DNA of 63,915 nt from an uncultured Collinsella sp. (GTDB lineage Bacteria; Actinomycetota; Coriobacteriia; Coriobacteriales; Coriobacteriaceae). Numbering within the stretch: the stretch's first letter is position 1; the number at the start of each line of letters is the position of its first letter. Under the pieces are notes generated by a model, which was given only the letters and a program-made list of their open reading frames with translations, searched no databases and was not told the origin of the DNA. The stretch spans positions 1 through 63,915 of the forward strand of contig CAAEOL010000048.1 in NCBI GenBank assembly GCA_900757595.1, written 5' to 3'. The position numbers and the translations under genes were made by a program. This document shows, in pieces, positions 8,106-16,528 of this stretch.

Positions 8106-8148
8106 TGTTCGCCTGAACCATGCAACCGCATGGGGGATTGGAGCGTCT

Positions 8149-8940
8149 ATGCCCACACCTTCCACTGCACGCATGCACGACTTCGAGGTCGTCTCGAACC
8201 AGGAGATCGCCGACGGCATCTTCTCGCTCGTAATCTCGGCCCCCAAGCTTGCAAGTGCGCTCAAGCCCGGTCAGTTTGTGAACATTGCCGTGCCCGGCGA
8301 TGCCTCCTCGCTGCTTCGCGTGCCCCTGAGCTTCTATCGCGCCGACGCCGAGGCCGGCACCGTCGAGCTGTGGTACGCCGTCGTGGGCGACGACACCCGT
8401 CGTCTGTCGCAGATGGGCCCTGGCTCCACCTCTAACCTGTTGGGCCCCGGTGGCCGTGGCTGGATGGTACCCGAGGGCACCAGGAAGGCACTGCTCGTCG
8501 CCGGCGGCATCGGCGTTCCGCCTGTGCTGTGTCTTGCCGGCATGCTTGCCGAGCAGGGTGTTGATGTGGACGTGTGCCTGGGCTTTGGCACCGCTTCCAA
8601 GGCCGTGGGTGTCGATGAGTTCCGTGCGCTGGGCGCCACGGTTAACGTGTGCACCGACGACGGTTCGCTCGGCACGCACGGTTTTTGCACCGATCCGGCA
8701 GCCGAGCTGCTCGGCGAGGGCGGCTACGACTACGTCGCCAGCTGTGGCCCCGCCGTCATGATGAAGAAGGTCGCCGCCGCTGCCGCCGAGGCCGGTGTGT
8801 ACTGCGAGGTGTCCCTCGAGCGCATGATGAGCTGCGGCTTTGGCGCCTGCAACACCTGCAATGTCGAGACGGTCGACGGTATGAAGGGTGCTTGTATGTG
8901 CGGCCCCGTGTTCGATGCTTCCAAGGTGGTGGTCTTCTAG
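8149..8940 (+). CDS. pyrK: Dihydroorotate dehydrogenase electron-transfer subunit
   Basis: The 263-residue flavoprotein has RVPLSFY (FAD binding), GGIGVPPVL (pyridine-nucleotide site) and a C-terminal 2Fe-2S cluster motif with cysteines spaced as CGFGACNTC and a later CMC. With PyrD it forms the class 1B heterotetramer that passes electrons from dihydroorotate to NAD+. The start at 8149 has GGGGATTGGAG upstream. The gene is 92 bases after pyrC and its stop overlaps the GTG start of pyrD. The partner gene being adjacent strongly supports class 1B. Confidence 0.95.
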   Translation: MPTPSTARMHDFEVVSNQEIADGIFSLVISAPKLASALKPGQFVNIAVPGDASSLLRVPLSFYRADAEAGTVELWYAVVGDDTRRLSQMGPGSTSNLLGPGGRGWMVPEGTRKALLVAGGIGVPPVLCLAGMLAEQGVDVDVCLGFGTASKAVGVDEFRALGATVNVCTDDGSLGTHGFCTDPAAELLGEGGYDYVASCGPAVMMKKVAAAAAEAGVYCEVSLERMMSCGFGACNTCNVETVDGMKGACMCGPVFDASKVVVF

Positions 8941-9863
8941 TGGGTACCGTGAACATGGCCGTCGATTTCGGCGGCGTCAAGATGCAGAACCCCATTAACA
9001 CCGCAGCCGGTACCTTTGGCTACGGTTGGCAGTTCCAGAACTTCTTTGATGTTTCCCAGCTGGGCGCCATCACCACCAAGGGTTGCGCTGCCGAGCCCTG
9101 GCCCGGCAATCCCGCGCCCCGCATGGCCGAAATTCCCGGCGGTATGATCAACTCCGTGGGTCTTCAGAACCCCGGCGTGGCCGCCTTTGCCCGTGAGTCC
9201 GGCCCGTGGCTCGAGCAGCTGTCCAAGGACGGTTGCCAGGTCATTTGCCAGGTTGCCGGGCACTCCGTTGACGAGTTTGTCCGCGCACTCGAGATGTATG
9301 TCGAGCTGTGCCCCTGGGCTGCCGGCTACGAGATCAACGTGAGCTGCCCTAATATTGCCGCGGGCGGTGCCGCCATGGGCTCCACGCCCGAGGGCGCCTC
9401 TTCCGTTATGGCTGCCTGCCGCAAGGTGACCGATAAGCCGCTGTTCGTGAAGATGGCGCCGGTCAACGTCGCCGAGATCGCCAAGGCCCTCGAGGCTGCC
9501 GGCGCTGACGGCCTTTCGGTCATCAACTCCATCCAGGGCATGGCCATCGACGTCCATACCCGCAAGTCCCGCGTGGCCAAGCCCAAGGGCGGCCTTTCGG
9601 GCCCGCTGTGCCACCACATCGCCGTGCGCATGGTCTGGGAGGTTGCCCAGGCCGTCGATATCCCCATCAACGGTGTCGGCGGCGTCATGACCGGCGAGGA
9701 TGCGGCCGAGTTTATTCTTGCCGGCGCCACCTGCGTGTCGGTCGGCATGGCCAACTTCGTCGATCCGTGTGCTTCGCTTAAGATCGCGCACGAGCTCGAG
9801 GCCTGGGCCGAGTCCCAGGGCGTAAAGGATATCAACGAGCTGGTAGGTGCTTTCGAATGCTAG
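8940..9863 (+). CDS. pyrD: Dihydroorotate dehydrogenase catalytic subunit, class 1B
   Basis: The protein (307 residues from GTG 8940) contains NTAAGTFGYG near the start, the active-site cysteine in EINVSCPNI, and GVGGVMTGEDA for FMN phosphate binding. A cysteine base and an adjacent pyrK mark class 1B, which is NAD-linked. GTG at 8940 overlaps the pyrK stop (TAGTG) and has AAGGTGG upstream. ATG at 8955 is an alternative that would trim five residues. It oxidises dihydroorotate to orotate. Confidence 0.94.
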   Translation: MGTVNMAVDFGGVKMQNPINTAAGTFGYGWQFQNFFDVSQLGAITTKGCAAEPWPGNPAPRMAEIPGGMINSVGLQNPGVAAFARESGPWLEQLSKDGCQVICQVAGHSVDEFVRALEMYVELCPWAAGYEINVSCPNIAAGGAAMGSTPEGASSVMAACRKVTDKPLFVKMAPVNVAEIAKALEAAGADGLSVINSIQGMAIDVHTRKSRVAKPKGGLSGPLCHHIAVRMVWEVAQAVDIPINGVGGVMTGEDAAEFILAGATCVSVGMANFVDPCASLKIAHELEAWAESQGVKDINELVGAFEC

Positions 9864-10573
9864 AGAATGATGCCCGCGACCGTGTTATCGTCGCCCTCGA
9901 CTGCGATCGTGAGCGTGCGCTCGAGCTCGCCCATGAGCTTTCGGGCCACGCCGTCTGGCTCAAGGTGGGCATGACGCTCTATTACGCCGAGGGTCCCGAG
10001 ATCGTCAAGACGTTCAAGGACTTGGGCTTCAAGGTCTTCCTCGACCTTAAGTTCCATGACATTCCGCATCAGGTGCGCGGTGCCGCCCGTTCGGCCTCGC
10101 TTGCCGGTGCCGACCTGCTCTCGGTCCACGGCTTGGGTTCGGGCGCTATGCTCGCCGCGTGCCGTGAGGGTGCCGAGGAGGCGCGCGAGGACCGCGCCAA
10201 GCTCGTCGCCATTACCGTGCTCACGAGTATGAATCAGGATGCCTTGAGCGAGATCGGCGTCGAGTCTCCCGTGGCCGAGGAAGCCGCCCGTCTGGCAAAG
10301 CTTGCCCAGACCAACGGCATCGACGGCATCGTGTGCTCGCCGATGGAGGCTCACGACATGCGTGAGCTGCTGGGTCCTGATGCCCTGATCGTGACTCCGG
10401 GTGTGCGTCCGGTGGGTGCCGCCCTTGGTGACCAGTCCCGCGTGGCGACGCCTTCCCAGGCTATCGAGCGTGGCGCAAGCCACATTGTGGTGGGCCGTCC
10501 CATCACCGGTGCCGACGATCCGGTTGCCGCCTTTGACGCCATCGTCGCCGAGCTGGTCGAAAACGTCGCGTAA
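9857..10573 (+). CDS. pyrF: Orotidine-5'-phosphate decarboxylase
   Basis: The 238-residue TIM-barrel protein carries the signature DLKFHDIP with the catalytic Asp-Lys-Asp array, and VTPGVRP / VVGRPIT phosphate loops. It decarboxylates OMP to UMP. The start overlaps the last codons of pyrD by 7 bases. The length is normal for the short bacterial type. pyrE, which makes OMP, is not in this operon and must lie elsewhere. Confidence 0.97.
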   Translation: MLENDARDRVIVALDCDRERALELAHELSGHAVWLKVGMTLYYAEGPEIVKTFKDLGFKVFLDLKFHDIPHQVRGAARSASLAGADLLSVHGLGSGAMLAACREGAEEAREDRAKLVAITVLTSMNQDALSEIGVESPVAEEAARLAKLAQTNGIDGIVCSPMEAHDMRELLGPDALIVTPGVRPVGAALGDQSRVATPSQAIERGASHIVVGRPITGADDPVAAFDAIVAELVENVA

Positions 10574-10618
10574 AAGATTCCCCTAAGTCACCACTTTTGG
10601 GTCTCATTAGCACAAAAT

Positions 10619-10676
10619 AGCCCCTGTGCCTGCGTAAACTTTCCCATCCTTTGTGTGGAATCGCAGGTCAGGGGCT
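10619..10676. repeat. Long inverted repeat after pyrF
   Basis: AGCCCCTG-TG-CCTGCG (10619-10634) pairs with CGCAGG-T-CAGGGGCT (10662-10676) across a 27-base loop with one small bulge. There is no T run on the plus strand, so it is not a classic terminator. It may block 3' exonucleases after pyrF. Confidence 0.6.
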
Positions 10677-10695
10677 TAACTTTGGGCGCAGTATA

Positions 10696-10724
10696 TTGCA
10701 CTTTTTGCGGGTATCGTCTAACCT
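10696..10724 (+). promoter_or_regulatory. Promoter of mihF-gmk-rpoZ-thiI
   Basis: TTGCAC (-35, 10696-10701) and TAACCT (-10, 10719-10724) are separated by exactly 17 bases, about 80 bases before the ribosome-binding site of the integration host factor gene. Confidence 0.5.
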
Positions 10725-10812
10725 ATGGAGCCGCGATTAGGCATTATGTACGTTCTACGTGCTAAAATGCCAATTATTGAATCAGATATAACCCAACTAT
10801 TTGGAGGTACGA

Positions 10813-11121
10813 ATGGCACTCCCTCAGCTTACCGACGAGCAGCGCAAGCAGGCTCTTGAGAAGGCTGCCGCCGCACGTCACGCCCGCGCTGAGCTTCGCG
10901 AGCAGATCAAGAAGGGCGAGAAGTCCCTCGAGTCCGTGCTCAACTCCGATGACCCCATCGCTTCCCGCATGAAGGTTTCCACCCTCATCGAGTCTCTCCC
11001 CGGTTATGGCAAGGCCAAGGCCGCCAAGATCATGGAGGAGCTCGGTATCTCCGCTACTCGTCGCGTCCAGGGCCTCGGCGTCCGTCAGCGCGAGCAGCTC
11101 CTCGAGCAGCTGACCAAATAA
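10813..11121 (+). CDS. mihF: Integration host factor, actinobacterial type
   Basis: The 102-residue protein resembles mIHF: a long basic N-terminal helix, then a helix-two-turns-helix DNA-binding region with the LPGYGKAKA and RVQGLGVRQREQLL segments. It bends DNA and compacts the nucleoid and is unrelated to the proteobacterial IHF alpha/beta fold. ATG at 10813 follows GGAGG; a slightly longer frame from 10801 is not supported. It is directly followed by gmk, an order common in Actinobacteria, and this is one of the best taxonomic markers in the window. Confidence 0.93.
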   Translation: MALPQLTDEQRKQALEKAAAARHARAELREQIKKGEKSLESVLNSDDPIASRMKVSTLIESLPGYGKAKAAKIMEELGISATRRVQGLGVRQREQLLEQLTK

Positions 11122-11691
11122 GTGAGCGCTCAGGATTCCAAGCTCTTTGTGATTTCTGGACCGTCAGGCGCAGGCAAGGGTACGCTCGTCACTCGTGTGC
11201 GCGAGCGCCGCTCGAACCTGGGTCTGACGGTTTCGGCTACCACGCGAGCACCACGCAAAGGTGAGGTCGACGGCGTCAACTACTTTTTTCTGACGCGCGA
11301 GGAGTTCGACCGCCGCGTGGCAAACGGTGAGTTTGTTGAGTGGGCCGAGGTCCACGGTAACTGCTACGGCACGTTGGTGAGCGAGGTCACATCCAAGCTC
11401 GCCTCGGGCTCGTCTCTGATTTTGGAGATCGATGTCCAGGGCGCCCTGCAGGTGAAGGAGCGTTTCCCCGAGGCCGTGCTGATCTTTATCAAGCCGCCTT
11501 CGCTTGAGGTGCTCCGCGAGCGTCTAGTCGGTCGCGGTACCGAGACGCCCGAGACGATTGAGCTGCGTATGGCAAACGCCGCCGATGAGCTTGCCCTTGC
11601 CGACCGCTACGACGACGTCGTGGTGAATGACGATCTCGACCGCGCGACCGATGAGCTCGTTCGCGTTCTCGATATGCATGAAAGGATCTGA
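11122..11691 (+). CDS. gmk: Guanylate kinase
   Basis: The 189-residue enzyme has the P-loop GPSGAGKGTL near residue 13 and the GMP-binding segment with SATTRAPRKGEVDGVNYFF. It phosphorylates GMP to GDP. GTG at 11122 follows the mihF stop with no gap, and translation is probably coupled because no clear Shine-Dalgarno is seen. Together with rpoZ it forms the usual gmk-rpoZ pair. Confidence 0.97.
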   Translation: MSAQDSKLFVISGPSGAGKGTLVTRVRERRSNLGLTVSATTRAPRKGEVDGVNYFFLTREEFDRRVANGEFVEWAEVHGNCYGTLVSEVTSKLASGSSLILEIDVQGALQVKERFPEAVLIFIKPPSLEVLRERLVGRGTETPETIELRMANAADELALADRYDDVVVNDDLDRATDELVRVLDMHERI

Positions 11692-11696
11692 GGTCC

Positions 11697-11978
11697 GTGT
11701 CCGTTGTAAAGCCTTGCATTGACGATCTTCTGGAGAAGACCGATCACAACCGCTTCCTGCTCGCTTCGCTTGCCTCCAAGCGCGCCTGCGACATCAATAG
11801 CATGCTGCGTGGCCAGCACAACCGCGTGCTTGCCGTCCAGGATGTCGATGACATCACCATCGGGCTTTCCGGTGCCGATACCATCTCGATGGCTATGGAC
11901 GAGATTGTCGACGGTGACATCTCTTACGACGAGGCCCGTTACGAGAAGGCGCTCGGCCACAAGGTTGCTGAAGCCTAA
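11697..11978 (+). CDS. rpoZ: DNA-directed RNA polymerase omega subunit
   Basis: The 93-residue product has the omega core: PCIDDLLEKTDHNRFLLASLASKRACDIN, followed by a segment matching the second conserved helix (YEKALGHKVAEA). Omega helps assemble beta' into the polymerase. The start is GTG at 11697 with GAAAGG upstream inside the gmk end. The gene abuts thiI with no spacing. Confidence 0.92.
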   Translation: MSVVKPCIDDLLEKTDHNRFLLASLASKRACDINSMLRGQHNRVLAVQDVDDITIGLSGADTISMAMDEIVDGDISYDEARYEKALGHKVAEA

Positions 11979-13223
11979 ATGGCGGCTCGCGTCTGCCTGG
12001 TCCACTATCACGAGGTTGGACTGAAGGGCAAGAACCGCGCACATTTTGAGCATATCCTCATGGATAACATCAAGGCGGCCTTGGCCGCCTTTTCCGTGAA
12101 CGCCGTGTCTCGAATTTCCGGTTATATCCTCGTGACCTTTAACGAGCATCAGGCCGACGAGGCGGCGCGTGTCATTCGCACCGTCCCCGGCGTTGCCCGT
12201 GTGTCTATGGCGTATCACACCAACCGCGACCCGCAGGAGTACTGCGCCGCCGCCGTGAAGGCACTGCGCGAGTTTGGTTCCTTCGATTCGTTTAAGGTGC
12301 ACGCCAAGCGCTCCAATACCGACTATGAGCTCACCTCGATCGATATCAATCGTCAGGTGGGCGAGGTACTGTGTGAGGCCTTCCCCGATAAAAAGGTTCA
12401 AATGCACGACCCCGATGTGATGGTGCACGTACTGGTGGTCCAGGGTAGCGTTTATGTGTACGCGCGCTCCGAGCGCGGCGTGGGCGGTCTGCCGGTGGGT
12501 TCTGCCGGCAAGGTCGTGACGCTGCTGTCGTCGGGTATCGATTCTCCGGTGGCGACCTGGATGCTCGCGCGTCGCGGCGCGGTGTGCGTGCCGGTGCATT
12601 TCTCCGGTCGTCCGCAGACGCCTGATACGAGCGAGTATTTGGTGCAGGACATCATCCGTGCGCTTGAGCCGGGTGTCCAGATCGGCCGCCTGTACGTGGT
12701 GCCGTTTGGCGACTGCCAGCGTGAGATTTCGGTCACCTGCCCCAGCAACCTGCGTGTGATCATGTATCGTCGCATTATGTATTCGGTTGCCGAGCGCATT
12801 GCGCGCATCGAGGGCGCCAAGGCCATCGTTACGGGCGAATCGCTTGGGCAGGTTGCCTCCCAAACGCTTGAGAACATCATGGCCGTCAACGAGGCCGTGA
12901 AGATCCCCGTGTTCCGTCCTCTCATCGGTTCGGACAAGCAGGAGATCATCGCGCGTGCTGAGGAGATCGGTACGTTCGATATCTCGACTGAGGCCGCTCC
13001 CGACTGCTGCACGCTGTTTATGCCGCGCCGACCCGAGACGCACGCTAAACTCGATGCCGTGCATGAGGCCTGGGAGTTGTTCGATCATGAGGAGATGATT
13101 GAGCGCCTGCTCAAGCAGACCGAGTACATCGACTTCGAGAGCAACACGTATAAGGCCCCTAAGACCTTAAAACGCAAACATTCGGAGCTTGCTCCGCGTG
13201 AGATTTACCAAGATTACGAGTAA
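11979..13223 (+). CDS. thiI: tRNA 4-thiouridine / thiazole sulfurtransferase ThiI
   Basis: The 414-residue protein has an N-terminal ferredoxin-like/THUMP region and the PP-loop ATP-binding motif LLSSGIDSPVATW near residue 185. It adenylates U8 of tRNA and exchanges it for sulphur. The rhodanese domain of the E. coli form is missing, as in Bacillus. The CC pair in APDCCTLF near residue 346 may take part in sulphur handling (inference). ATG directly follows the rpoZ stop, so the two are probably coupled. A strong terminator follows. No adjacent cysteine desulfurase gene is seen. Confidence 0.95.
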   Translation: MAARVCLVHYHEVGLKGKNRAHFEHILMDNIKAALAAFSVNAVSRISGYILVTFNEHQADEAARVIRTVPGVARVSMAYHTNRDPQEYCAAAVKALREFGSFDSFKVHAKRSNTDYELTSIDINRQVGEVLCEAFPDKKVQMHDPDVMVHVLVVQGSVYVYARSERGVGGLPVGSAGKVVTLLSSGIDSPVATWMLARRGAVCVPVHFSGRPQTPDTSEYLVQDIIRALEPGVQIGRLYVVPFGDCQREISVTCPSNLRVIMYRRIMYSVAERIARIEGAKAIVTGESLGQVASQTLENIMAVNEAVKIPVFRPLIGSDKQEIIARAEEIGTFDISTEAAPDCCTLFMPRRPETHAKLDAVHEAWELFDHEEMIERLLKQTEYIDFESNTYKAPKTLKRKHSELAPREIYQDYE

Positions 13224-13233
13224 ATTTGTGCAT

Positions 13234-13267
13234 AGACCGACGATGCGCCTGCATCGTCGGTCTTTTG
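13234..13267 (+). terminator. Terminator after thiI
   Basis: A perfect 13-bp stem (AGACCGACGATGC / GCATCGTCGGTCT) with a 4-base loop is followed by TTTT. It closes the mihF-gmk-rpoZ-thiI unit. Confidence 0.9.
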
Positions 13268-13436
13268 CTATCTGGGCATTTTGCGGCTAAGCGTTCATTT
13301 GCTGACGTGTGCCTGAATAAATGGACAGATTTGTGCAAGGTTTTGGTCGGTTTTTGGTTTGACCGCAAAAACCGGTTTTGGGGCGTGGCTGTTGTGGAGC
13401 TCCTTTCCTGACACGATGGTGTTGGGAGGTTTTGCT

Positions 13437-14150
13437 ATGGCGCAGCGCGAACAACACGAACGAGTCAAAAAGATGGACCGCTGGGCGGGCAAACTGCTCG
13501 GTCATAAGGCAGTGGTGATGGCGATACTGGTCGTCATTGCGATGGCGAGTGGGCTGGCGATGGCGAACCTTGGCGGCGGTGCCGGCGGTGTGTCGTTTGA
13601 GCGCACTGATGGTTCGGGCACGTTAGTGGAGCCGGGATTCGGTGATGCCTCGAGCGGAAAGACATCCGAAGGTTCTTCGACTAAGGCTTCTGCCGCGGCA
13701 GAGGTCTATGTCGATGTCGATGGCGCCGTGGTGTCGCCCGGTGTATATCGTCTCAAGGACGGCGCGCGGGTGGCTCAGGCGATTGATGCCGCCGGCGGGC
13801 TGGCGCCAGAGGCAGACGTTACGGGGCTCAATCGGGCATCTAAGGTCGTCGATGGACAGAAGATTCATGTTCCAACGGTAGGGGAGCAGCAGGCGTCCAT
13901 TGCGGAAGCCGGTGTTGATGGTGGGGCTTCCGCAGCATCGGGCGTGAGTAGCGCAACAGGCCTAGTAAACATCAATACGGCAAGCGCGGCAGAGCTGCAG
14001 ACGCTTTCGGGCATCGGTCCCTCCATGGCCCAGTCGATTATCGATGAGCGGACAAAGAACGGTGCTTTTGCCTCGGTTGACGATCTGATGCGTGTGTCGG
14101 GAATCGGCGAGAAGAAGCTTGCCAAAATCAAAGATTGCATCTGCGTATGA
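13437..14150 (+). CDS. comEA: Competence DNA receptor ComEA
   Basis: The 237-residue protein has one N-terminal membrane anchor (about residues 25-45, AVVMAILVVIAMASGLAMA), an SLBB domain (VYVDVDGAVVSPGVY to KIHVP) and a C-terminal helix-hairpin-helix pair (NINTASAAELQTLSGIG and LMRVSGIGEKKL). ComEA binds double-stranded DNA outside the membrane and hands it to ComEC. GGGAGG precedes ATG at 13437. The last codons overlap the comEC start (ATGA). Upstream lies an unusual TTTTGG-rich tract. Confidence 0.95.
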   Translation: MAQREQHERVKKMDRWAGKLLGHKAVVMAILVVIAMASGLAMANLGGGAGGVSFERTDGSGTLVEPGFGDASSGKTSEGSSTKASAAAEVYVDVDGAVVSPGVYRLKDGARVAQAIDAAGGLAPEADVTGLNRASKVVDGQKIHVPTVGEQQASIAEAGVDGGASAASGVSSATGLVNINTASAAELQTLSGIGPSMAQSIIDERTKNGAFASVDDLMRVSGIGEKKLAKIKDCICV

Positions 14151-16450
14151 GTGCGACCGAGCGCGAGCATGTGATGCCTCCGCGGCCCCTGATGCCGTGG
14201 ACGATGGCTCTGTGTGCCGGCATGTGCGTGGGCTGCGCCCTGGTGCTTAACGTGGCCACTGATGCGCTACTGGGGGAGCAGGCGCCAGCGTTCGGGCCGC
14301 TATGGGCTATTCCCGTTGCGGCGGCGATATTCGTTGTGCTGGCTCAATCTTGTGCGCGGCTTGCCCCTTTGAAGCGGTGGCTGTATGCCGTGTCCGTCGG
14401 TCTCGTGGCGGGAGCGGTCGTCTCGGCGTGGTGGGCTGTGGATGCGCTCAGCGCTTCGAAGGCGCTCGACGGTCGAGCGGCAAGCGGTCTCGAGTTTGTC
14501 GTGCAGGGTGATCCATCCATAAACGACGACGTGTATTCCTATACCTGCGAGGCACGCGCGGACGGTAAGAACCTGGCAACGGTTCGCCTATCGTGTGATC
14601 GTGAGCTCAAGGTCGGGGCGCACGTGCGTGTTATCGGTCGCGTTTCACGTTTTGAGAACGATGCGTATGGACGATCGCGCGTGCTCCGAGGCGAGGTGCG
14701 CAAGGTTAAAGCCGTTCGGATTGTGTCGGTCGATGAGGGCTCTCCGGGGCCGCTGCTTCGGCTGCGAAATGGGCTGCTTGCTTCCATCGCGCCTGCGACC
14801 GACCCGGCGCGCTCGCTCATAGCCGGTGTCGTCTGCGGTTGTTCGGCCGAGCTGCGCGCCCAGCCGGTGGGCGACTGGTTTTCGGTGACGGGAACGGCGC
14901 ATCTTATCGCCGTCTCGGGCAGCCATTTGGCTATCGTGGGGTTTGTAATCGAGGGCGTATTGCAAAAGACTCGGTGTTCACGTGGCCTTCAGCGGGCGAT
15001 ATTGGCGATAACGCTTGTGGGCTACGCTGCCTTTACGGGCGCGTCCCCCTCGGCCGTGCGTGCGTGCTGCATGGTGTTCGTGACGCTTGTCGTAAACGGC
15101 GCGGGGCGTCGCCGGCACGGTCTTTCGGCACTCTTCGTAACCATGTCCATCTTTGTGCTACTGCGGCCGACGGTGCTGTTCGAGATGGGCTTTCAGCTTT
15201 CATGTGCCAGCGTCTTTGCCATCCTGTGCTTTTGCCCGTACGCCACCTACGCTTTGGGTGAGCTGGGTGTGCCATCGGGCATTGCCGGCATGCTCTCCGT
15301 CACGCTGTGCTCGCAGTTGGCGACGCTCCCCATTACCATTCCTGCCTTCGGTACGTTCTCGCTCATTGCTCCGTTGGCAAATGCGGTCATCGGTCCGGTG
15401 GTGAGCGTACTGCTTGCTGTGTCCATCGTGCTGGTTCCCTTTTCGCTCGTGGGACCGTTGCGGACTTGGGCGCTCGTTATGCCCATGATTGCCGCCCGTT
15501 GCGCGCTGTTTTTCGAGCAGCTGTTTGCCGCCGTGCCGGGTGCATCCGTGAGCGTGCCGCCCGATAGCATGTGGATTTACCTAGTGCCGTGTTTGCTGGC
15601 GGTTCTGCTTGTCCGGTGGCCGCGTCCCCGTGCACGTCCTATGGCGGTGGGGCTTGCATGCCTGGCGCTCTTGGCTGCGATTCCGTATGTCTACTGGGAT
15701 CGATTCGCTCCGCCTTCGGTGACGGTGCTCGATGTGGGCCAGGCCGATGCGATTCTTATCCGCCAGGGCGGCGCAGTAGCACTCGTCGACTGCGGACTCG
15801 ACGAGCGCGTGGTGGCGGCGTTGGTCCGCAATAACGTGCACCATATCGATGCCGTCTTTGTGACGCATTGGGATGAGGACCACTGGGGTGGTCTGCCTGC
15901 CGTGCTCGAACAGTTTTCGGTCGGAACGATTGCCGTGGCGGCGGATGCGCTGGAGGATGCTCCTGCCGAGGTATTAAACCGACCTGGCGTGGAGTATCGG
16001 CAGGTGCGCCGTGGGGATACGGTCGACATCGGCTCATTTTGCGCCCGCGTGATGTGGCCGTTCGAGTCCGTGGATGGCGAGGGAAATGAGGACTCGCTTG
16101 TCCTGCTGCTCTCTTATGTTCAGGAAGGCAAGGGCCTGCGCATACTTCTCACCGGTGATGCCGAGCTCGACCAAGAACGGGAATTCGTGCAGGAGGTGGG
16201 GGATATCGATGTCCTTAAACTTGGGCATCACGGCTCCAAGGTTTCAGTCGATGGTAAATTGCTGGACGTCCTGAAGCCCGAGCTTTCCCTCGCGAGCGCG
16301 GGCGAGGGGAATCGATACGGCCATCCGTCCGATGCTTGCATCGATGCCGTGAAGGAAGCGGGTGGTGTGTTCGCGTGCACCATCGAACACGGCGACATTA
16401 CCGTCGCGCCGACTGCGAATGGCTTTGCGATGAGATGCCAGCGACCGTGA
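14147..16450 (+). CDS. comEC: Competence channel protein ComEC
   Basis: The 767-residue integral membrane protein has an OB-like periplasmic domain, the competence core with the signature HLIAVSGSHLAIVGF, many transmembrane helices, and a C-terminal metallo-beta-lactamase-like domain (DVGQADAILIRQGG; THWDEDHWGG). It transports single-stranded DNA across the membrane, and the last domain is probably the nuclease that degrades the other strand. ATG at 14147 overlaps the comEA stop; an in-frame TTG at 14135 is less likely. Full length suggests intact transformation potential. Confidence 0.96.
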   Translation: MSATEREHVMPPRPLMPWTMALCAGMCVGCALVLNVATDALLGEQAPAFGPLWAIPVAAAIFVVLAQSCARLAPLKRWLYAVSVGLVAGAVVSAWWAVDALSASKALDGRAASGLEFVVQGDPSINDDVYSYTCEARADGKNLATVRLSCDRELKVGAHVRVIGRVSRFENDAYGRSRVLRGEVRKVKAVRIVSVDEGSPGPLLRLRNGLLASIAPATDPARSLIAGVVCGCSAELRAQPVGDWFSVTGTAHLIAVSGSHLAIVGFVIEGVLQKTRCSRGLQRAILAITLVGYAAFTGASPSAVRACCMVFVTLVVNGAGRRRHGLSALFVTMSIFVLLRPTVLFEMGFQLSCASVFAILCFCPYATYALGELGVPSGIAGMLSVTLCSQLATLPITIPAFGTFSLIAPLANAVIGPVVSVLLAVSIVLVPFSLVGPLRTWALVMPMIAARCALFFEQLFAAVPGASVSVPPDSMWIYLVPCLLAVLLVRWPRPRARPMAVGLACLALLAAIPYVYWDRFAPPSVTVLDVGQADAILIRQGGAVALVDCGLDERVVAALVRNNVHHIDAVFVTHWDEDHWGGLPAVLEQFSVGTIAVAADALEDAPAEVLNRPGVEYRQVRRGDTVDIGSFCARVMWPFESVDGEGNEDSLVLLLSYVQEGKGLRILLTGDAELDQEREFVQEVGDIDVLKLGHHGSKVSVDGKLLDVLKPELSLASAGEGNRYGHPSDACIDAVKEAGGVFACTIEHGDITVAPTANGFAMRCQRP

Positions 16451-16458
16451 TGACATCG

Positions 16459-16488
16459 TTGGCGCGCGGCTGGCCCCTGGGCTAAAAT
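16459..16488 (+). promoter_or_regulatory. Promoter of holA
   Basis: TTGGCG (16459-16464) and TAAAAT (16483-16488) are 18 bases apart, just after the comEC stop and about 40 bases before the holA start. Confidence 0.5.
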
Positions 16489-16528
16489 GGCACGGTACGA
16501 ATTCGAGAGTCTGCGAGAGGGGAGCGCA

